This document shows positions 6,482-9,604 of a DNA stretch of 9,604 nt, in pieces. The translations under genes were made by a program, and so were the position numbers. The DNA is from Alphaproteobacteria bacterium (lineage in GTDB: Bacteria > Pseudomonadota > Alphaproteobacteria > Rs-D84). A model generated the notes under the pieces. That model saw only the letters and a program-made list of their open reading frames with translations, searched no databases and was not told the origin of the DNA. How positions within the stretch are numbered: the first letter of the stretch is position 1; each line of letters opens with the position of its first letter. Where the stretch lies: contig JAGBCZ010000043.1 of NCBI GenBank assembly GCA_017937735.1, positions 1 through 9,604 of the forward strand, read 5' to 3'.

Positions 6482-7805
6482 CTTCTCTCTCTCCTTCCAA
6501 TTCGGCCTTGATATCGCCCACAGCCAATGCAACCGCAGCACGTTTTGTGTATAAATCATATTTTGCGGCGTTATTTTGTTTTTCAGCACTGACCAATTCT
6601 GACTGTGCGGTCTGCCAATCCAGCATAGTTGCACGTCCAACCTTGTACATGCCGGCTGTGACACGTTCGCTTTCTGTTGCAGATTTTAACAATGTTTCCG
6701 TTTGTTTTAAAACAGTCTGTGCCGTTTTATAGTTTTGATATGCAGTAAATATATCAAGCGTTGCATTGTCTTGGGTACTGCGTTCTTGTTCAACGGCCCT
6801 GTCATAGTTAACAGATGCGGCACGTGCATTATATAAATTTGCAAAGCCAGCAAACAATGGCATAGATGCACGAATTCCAATACTGCCACTGATATTATCT
6901 GTACCAGCCCCGTATGTTTCAGACGGTGTATCATTCCAAGACACAGAACCAGATGCAGATATTGATGGCAAATTACTTAAAAATACACTGTTTCGTCTGT
7001 GCCATGCAGCATCTTTATTTGCGGTGGCACGTAATAAATCAGGTCTTGTTTTTTGTGCCTGTTCGAACAATTCATCCAATGATTTTGTATCAGCCGCCCC
7101 ACCAATTTCAGATGGCATATCGGCAATTTCAATATCTTGATTTGCAGAAAAAGATAATTTTGCCAGTAATGCACCCTTGGCAATTTCACGGTTGTTTTTT
7201 GCACGTTCTAAATCAAGATCACGACTGGCCAATGTTGTATCGGCCTTTAAAACATCGGCACGCGCAACAGATCCTGCCTTAAACTTCTTTTGTGCAGTAT
7301 CACGGGCAGTTTGCGCAACATCACGCAGCGTTTTGGCAGATTTTACATCAGCATCTGCATTTAATAACGAATAATACGAACCAATTAACCCATATATATA
7401 ATTTTGAACCGTTTCATCATATTCAAAACCAGTTGCACGCCATGATGCAGATGCTTGATTTAAATCAGATAATCTTTTTCCAAAATCAAATATCAAATAA
7501 GATGCAGATAACGATGCACCATACGACCAATCGCCCCACTGCTCGTTACGATATGGTAACGATGCGTTCGCCCCAACATTAACACTGGGCAAATAAGATG
7601 CATAATTTGCGTTTTTAGACAATCTGGCCGATTCATACGATAAATAAGATGCTGTTGTCTGTGGATTTCTGCATAATCCCAGTTCAATTATCTGTGATAA
7701 TGTCAATTTACCATCGGGCACAGTCGTGCGTGTCATACAATCATTTTCCTGTGCAAATACAGAAAAAGGCATCAGAAAGAGCGATAAAAAAGCAAGTTTT
7801 CTCAT
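6471..7805 (-). CDS. TolC-family outer-membrane efflux/export channel
   Basis: This 444-residue protein begins with a signal peptide, MRKLAFLSLFLMPFSVFA, with predicted cleavage before Q19. The mature part has the two-fold repeat of the outer-membrane efflux protein family. The first half runs about 34-230 and the second about 241-430, each starting with a helix that ends in R/xPxxxx and a short LPS (72-74, 279-281). Beta-strand pieces YLIFDFGKR (103-111) and MPLFAGFAN (315-323) are typical of TolC-like beta-barrel strands. Such trimers form a channel across the outer membrane and a periplasmic tunnel docking with adaptor proteins, here presumably the MacA-like product of the next gene. Two cysteines, C23 and C45, lie in the mature N-terminal region. 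GAGAGA-type purines precede the ATG. The gene opens a two-gene operon that runs away from tRNA-Cys. Confidence 0.9.
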   Translation of the reverse strand: MRKLAFLSLFLMPFSVFAQENDCMTRTTVPDGKLTLSQIIELGLCRNPQTTASYLSYESARLSKNANYASYLPSVNVGANASLPYRNEQWGDWSYGASLSASYLIFDFGKRLSDLNQASASWRATGFEYDETVQNYIYGLIGSYYSLLNADADVKSAKTLRDVAQTARDTAQKKFKAGSVARADVLKADTTLASRDLDLERAKNNREIAKGALLAKLSFSANQDIEIADMPSEIGGAADTKSLDELFEQAQKTRPDLLRATANKDAAWHRRNSVFLSNLPSISASGSVSWNDTPSETYGAGTDNISGSIGIRASMPLFAGFANLYNARAASVNYDRAVEQERSTQDNATLDIFTAYQNYKTAQTVLKQTETLLKSATESERVTAGMYKVGRATMLDWQTAQSELVSAEKQNNAAKYDLYTKRAAVALAVGDIKAELEGEREDGE

Positions 7806-7837
7806 AAAAATTCTCTCTCGTATAAAGTTTCTTTGTA

Positions 7838-7865
7838 ATTATACAATTTTTCTGTTGAATTACAA
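7838..7865 (-). promoter_or_regulatory. Putative promoter of the tolC-macA-like operon
   Basis: On the minus strand TTGTAA (7865-7860) is followed after 16 bases by a perfect TATAAT (7843-7838), giving a leader of about 25 bases with GAGAGA before the tolC ATG. The -10 lies in the inverted repeat TTGTATAATTACAA, which could be an operator. The -35 shares one base with that of the divergent tRNA promoter. Confidence 0.6.
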
Positions 7866-7883
7866 TTTTTTTTTGCTTAATAT
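7855..7883 (+). promoter_or_regulatory. Putative promoter of tRNA-Cys
   Basis: TTGAAT (7855-7860) is separated by 17 bases, including a long T run, from TAATAT (7878-7883). The predicted start lies about 9 bases before the first tRNA base. It is back-to-back with, and touches, the tolC promoter. Confidence 0.5.
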
Positions 7884-7898
7884 GGCATCACTGGTTCA

Positions 7899-7972
7899 GG
7901 CCTGGTGGCAGAGTGGTTATGCAGAGGACTGCAAATCCTTCTATGCCGGTTCGATTCCGACCCAGGCCTCCA
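7899..7972 (+). tRNA. tRNA-Cys (anticodon GCA), CCA encoded
   Basis: The 74 bases fold as a full cloverleaf. The acceptor is GGCCTGG/CCAGGCC with discriminator T and encoded CCA (7970-7972). The D arm is GCA-GAGTGGTTA-TGC. The anticodon stem GAGGA/TCCTT has a CTGCAAA loop with GCA at 7931-7933, and the variable loop is CTAT. The T arm is GCCGG-TTCGATT-CCGAC. The T stem carries one C-A mismatch (7946 against 7960), where related alphaproteobacterial tRNA-Cys genes, as I recall them, have a T-A pair. The outer anticodon pair is G-T. Identity elements for cysteine (U73, GCA) are present. A terminator follows directly. Confidence 0.96.
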
Positions 7973-8013
7973 AAATAAAAAACGCCCTATTATGGGCGTT
8001 TTTTGTTTTGAAA
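7968..8013 (+). repeat. Direct repeat copy 1 (tRNA 3' tip plus terminator)
   Basis: This 46-base unit runs from CTCCA, the last five bases of tRNA-Cys, through the terminator to GTTTTGAAA. The second copy at 8171-8217 differs by two substitutions (7993 T to G, 7997 C to T) and one extra T in the T run. Confidence 0.9.
7977..8004 (+). terminator. Terminator of tRNA-Cys
   Basis: AACGCCC (7981-7987) pairs with GGGCGTT (7994-8000) around TATTAT, extended by AAAA/TTTT, followed by more T. It is the first copy of a terminator duplicated 203 bases downstream. Confidence 0.9.
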
Positions 8014-8020
8014 ATTATGG

Positions 8021-8170
8021 TGCGGAGAACCGGCGCCGGTTCGCATGCGAGCAAAGGTTTGCAAGTGGCGTGTGATATTTTGCCACACAGCAAACCACTG
8101 CGAGCAGTGAGTCAAGTTGCGTTCAGCAACGGTCGCCCACAGGGCGGATGCGAACATTCCGATGACATGT
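8021..8170. other. GC-rich, hairpin-dense element; candidate structured RNA or palindromic mobile element
   Basis: By hand count 85 of these 150 bases are G or C (57%), against roughly 40% in neighbouring coding DNA. It begins with the perfect 16-base palindrome GAACCGGCGCCGGTTC (8027-8042). A closing stem GTTCGCAT (8039-8046) with ATGCGAAC (8148-8155) encloses four hairpins. They are GGTTTGC/GCAAACC (8056-8062, 8090-8096) continued by GTGGC/GCCAC; CACTG-CGAG-CAGTG (8096-8109); GTTGC-GTTCA-GCAAC (8116-8130); and CGCCC-ACA-GGGCG (8134-8146). The ends GGAGA (8024-8028) and TCTCC (8170-8174) are also complementary. No plausible protein frame fits the element: the one open frame through it also runs through the tRNA. 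I do not recognise it as 4.5S, 6S, tmRNA or RNase P. Both an RNA gene ending at the second terminator and a dispersed palindromic element are possible. Confidence 0.6.
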
Positions 8171-8217
8171 CTCCAAAATAAAAAACGCCCTATTAGGGGT
8201 GTTTTTTTGTTTTGAAA
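8171..8217 (+). repeat. Direct repeat copy 2 (CTCCA plus terminator)
   Basis: This 47-base near-copy of 7968-8013 starts with CTCCA and ends in GTTTTGAAA. The last six bases, TTGAAA, are also the presumed -35 of recF. It lies at the right edge of the GC-rich element. Confidence 0.9.
8181..8208 (+). terminator. Second, duplicated terminator before recF
   Basis: AAAAACGCCC (8181-8190) pairs with GGGTGTTTTT (8197-8206) around TATTAG. One G-T wobble replaces the G-C of the first copy, and a seven-T run follows. It would end any transcript from the GC-rich element. Confidence 0.82.
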
Positions 8218-8239
8218 TAAATGTACATATGTGTATGAT
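8212..8239 (+). promoter_or_regulatory. Putative promoter of recF-sspB
   Basis: TTGAAA (8212-8217) is followed after 16 bases by TATGAT (8234-8239). The predicted transcription start falls at or within a base or two of the recF ATG at 8247. The -10 and start codon lie within the inverted repeat ATGATT-AC-AATCAT (8235-8248). Confidence 0.5.
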
Positions 8240-8246
8240 TACAATC

Positions 8247-9326
8247 ATGATTACAAGCATAAGTTTAACAGATTTCAGAAATCATATTGCATGTCGTATA
8301 AATACAAATAATCGACACAATATTATTATTACAGGACCAAATGGGGCCGGCAAGACCGCTATTTTGGAAGCGGTATCTATGTTATCTGGTGAACGTGGTA
8401 TGCGTGGTGTATCAATGACAGATATCGCACGTTTTGGTGGTAATGGCGGTTTCAGTATTTTTGCAACAACAAATGATGATACAGATATATCTGTTTATTT
8501 TAATGCCACTGATTCGAACAGACGGGCAAAAATAGATAATGAATTTAGTCCGCTATCTGAATTGGCACAACACGTGTCTGTGGTATGGATTACACCAAAA
8601 GAAGACAGATTATTTATTGATAGTGCATCTGACAGACGTGCGTTTTTTGACAGACTTGCAACCAGTTTTAACGCATCGCACGCAGGACGTACGGCAAAAC
8701 TGACAAAACTGTTATCTGAACGTGCATACGCATTAAAATCAGGGGCAGATTCGCATTGGTTGGATGCATTGGATGCACAAATTGCGGGAACTGCCGTTGC
8801 TGTATCTGTTGCCAGAATACAATATGCAGGTGAATTGAATTATTTTCTGAAAAAATGTGCAATATCTGTGTCTGGCATGCTGGAACAAATGTTAATTGAT
8901 GGCGTAACAGCGGGTGATGCAGAACGAAAATATCTGGAATATTTACGACAAAACAGATGTCTGGTTGGCGACAAAATGGTACTGGATGGGCCACATAAAT
9001 CAGACTTTGGCGTGTTTAATAACGAACTGAAATTACCAGTACATGTAACCAGCACAGGTCAACAAAAAACAGTATTGCTTGATTTGATATTGGCACATGC
9101 AAAACTGGTACATACAAAAACAGGAAAACAAATTCTGATTTTGTTAGATGAGGCGGCGGCGCACTTGGATGAAAACGCACGTGAAAAACTGTTCCGTGAA
9201 CTGGGCGATGCAAACGCACAGGTATGGGCAACAGGGTTAGATGCAGAAATATTTAAAAATGTTCCTGATGCGGTATTTGTTGCTTGCCATGATGGGCAAA
9301 TAAATAATATAGTATGGGCGGAGTAA
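8247..9326 (+). CDS. recF: RecF, recombination mediator ATPase
   Basis: This is a 359-residue SMC-like ATPase. The start MITSISLTDFRNH at 8247 aligns with the usual RecF opening; starts further upstream (8229, 8235, GTG 8199) would add residues atypical of the family. Walker A GPNGAGKT is at 30-37, DRRAFFDRL at 129-137, the ABC-type signature STGQQKT at 269-275, and Walker B with D-loop ILLLDE-type sequence ILILLDEAAAHLD at 296-308. RecF with RecO and RecR loads RecA at single-strand gaps and stalled forks. No Shine-Dalgarno sequence precedes the ATG, consistent with the close promoter. It is followed after four bases by sspB. Here it is not next to dnaN or gyrB, its frequent neighbours, so it has relocated in this lineage. 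Confidence 0.94.
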   Translation: MITSISLTDFRNHIACRINTNNRHNIIITGPNGAGKTAILEAVSMLSGERGMRGVSMTDIARFGGNGGFSIFATTNDDTDISVYFNATDSNRRAKIDNEFSPLSELAQHVSVVWITPKEDRLFIDSASDRRAFFDRLATSFNASHAGRTAKLTKLLSERAYALKSGADSHWLDALDAQIAGTAVAVSVARIQYAGELNYFLKKCAISVSGMLEQMLIDGVTAGDAERKYLEYLRQNRCLVGDKMVLDGPHKSDFGVFNNELKLPVHVTSTGQQKTVLLDLILAHAKLVHTKTGKQILILLDEAAAHLDENAREKLFRELGDANAQVWATGLDAEIFKNVPDAVFVACHDGQINNIVWAE

Positions 9327-9330
9327 AATT

Positions 9331-9604
9331 ATGGCACGTATTGATTATCAAACATTATTAGATAATGCACTAAAATCTATTGTAAAAGATGCGTTAATTC
9401 ACGCCCAATTTAATGGACTGGGTGACGGGACGCACTTTTTTATAACGTTTCGCACACGTGATGCAGGCGTTGTATTACCCGACTTTTTACGTATCAGATA
9501 TCCAGACATCATGACAATTGTATTACAGTATTCATATAATAATTTGCATGTATCTGACAAAGAATTTGGGGTACAGTTGACATTTGATGGTCGTCCATTT
9601 TTTA
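9331..9604 (+). CDS. sspB: SspB, ClpXP adaptor (alphaproteobacterial type), N-terminal part
   Basis: The frame is open to the window end, giving the first 91 residues. It begins MARIDYQTLLDNALKSIVKDAL, followed by THFFITFRTRDAGVVLPDFLR, RYPDIMTIVLQY and FGVQLTFDG, which is the SspB fold as seen in alphaproteobacteria. SspB binds the ssrA tag added by tmRNA and delivers tagged proteins to ClpX for degradation by ClpP in the cytoplasm. The ClpX-binding tail lies beyond the window. GGAG about seven bases before the ATG and a four-base gap to recF indicate one operon. Confidence 0.88.
   Translation, partial: MARIDYQTLLDNALKSIVKDALIHAQFNGLGDGTHFFITFRTRDAGVVLPDFLRIRYPDIMTIVLQYSYNNLHVSDKEFGVQLTFDGRPFF

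Noticed and set aside
6482..6664. 61-codon N-terminal extension of the MacA-like frame up to an ATG at 6664
   Set aside because: It is antisense to nothing but overlaps tolC coding in another frame, lacks a membrane or signal pattern, and the ATG at 6481 has AAGGAG nine bases upstream followed by a typical basic N-terminus and membrane helix.
7726..8181. 151-codon plus-strand open frame
   Set aside because: It crosses the tolC start, both promoters, tRNA-Cys, its terminator and the GC-rich element, so it is a chance frame.
8199..8246. Alternative recF starts at GTG 8199, ATG 8229 and ATG 8235
   Set aside because: 8199 lies within the terminator, and the extra residues do not match the normal RecF N-terminus, which begins at MITSISLTDFRNH (8247).
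1..9604. CRISPR array, insertion sequence or phage genes
   Set aside because: No regularly spaced repeats, transposase, integrase or phage proteins were found. The only repeat structures are the terminator-type motifs and the 46/47-base pair.

Overview
The window looks like chromosomal DNA from a low-GC alphaproteobacterium, probably an uncultured and perhaps host-associated lineage with a compact genome. The evidence is an alphaproteobacterial-type SspB, a Pal C-terminus with the alphaproteobacterial SYGKERP signature, an rsmG-parA-parB block, and a tRNA-Cys very like the alphaproteobacterial form. No phage, CRISPR or transposase gene was seen. The placement is inferred from protein resemblance only.

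Layout: (1) 2-163, the end of pal on the plus strand, converging on parB with a terminator for each gene. (2) 305-2739, minus strand: rsmG, an intergenic region (terminator, parS-like palindrome, promoter), then parA and parB overlapping by 11 bases. (3) 2761-5237, plus strand: a membrane-anchored TPR protein translationally coupled to a short gpsA, ending in a hairpin shared with the convergent operon. (4) 5264-7805, minus strand: a TolC-type outer-membrane channel followed by a MacA-like adaptor, with no inner-membrane transporter next to them. (5) 7855-8217, plus strand: tRNA-Cys(GCA), its terminator, a 150-base GC-rich structured element of unknown nature, and a second copy of the tRNA 3' tip plus terminator. 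(6) 8247-9604, plus strand: recF followed four bases later by sspB, cut by the window end.

Most genes are housekeeping: chromosome segregation (ParAB), 16S rRNA methylation (RsmG), phospholipid precursor synthesis (GpsA), envelope integrity and export (Pal, TolC, MacA-like), recombination repair (RecF) and proteolysis of tagged proteins (SspB). The least explained part is 7968-8217, where an imperfect 46/47-base direct repeat brackets the GC-rich hairpin-dense element. A second unusual feature is a 15-base motif, GCCGGTAAATGCCGG. It forms terminator hairpins but also occurs inside rsmG, so it may be a dispersed repeat or uptake-type sequence. Two genes (TPR, recF) have promoter-like sequences placed so close to their ATG that leaderless mRNAs are plausible.
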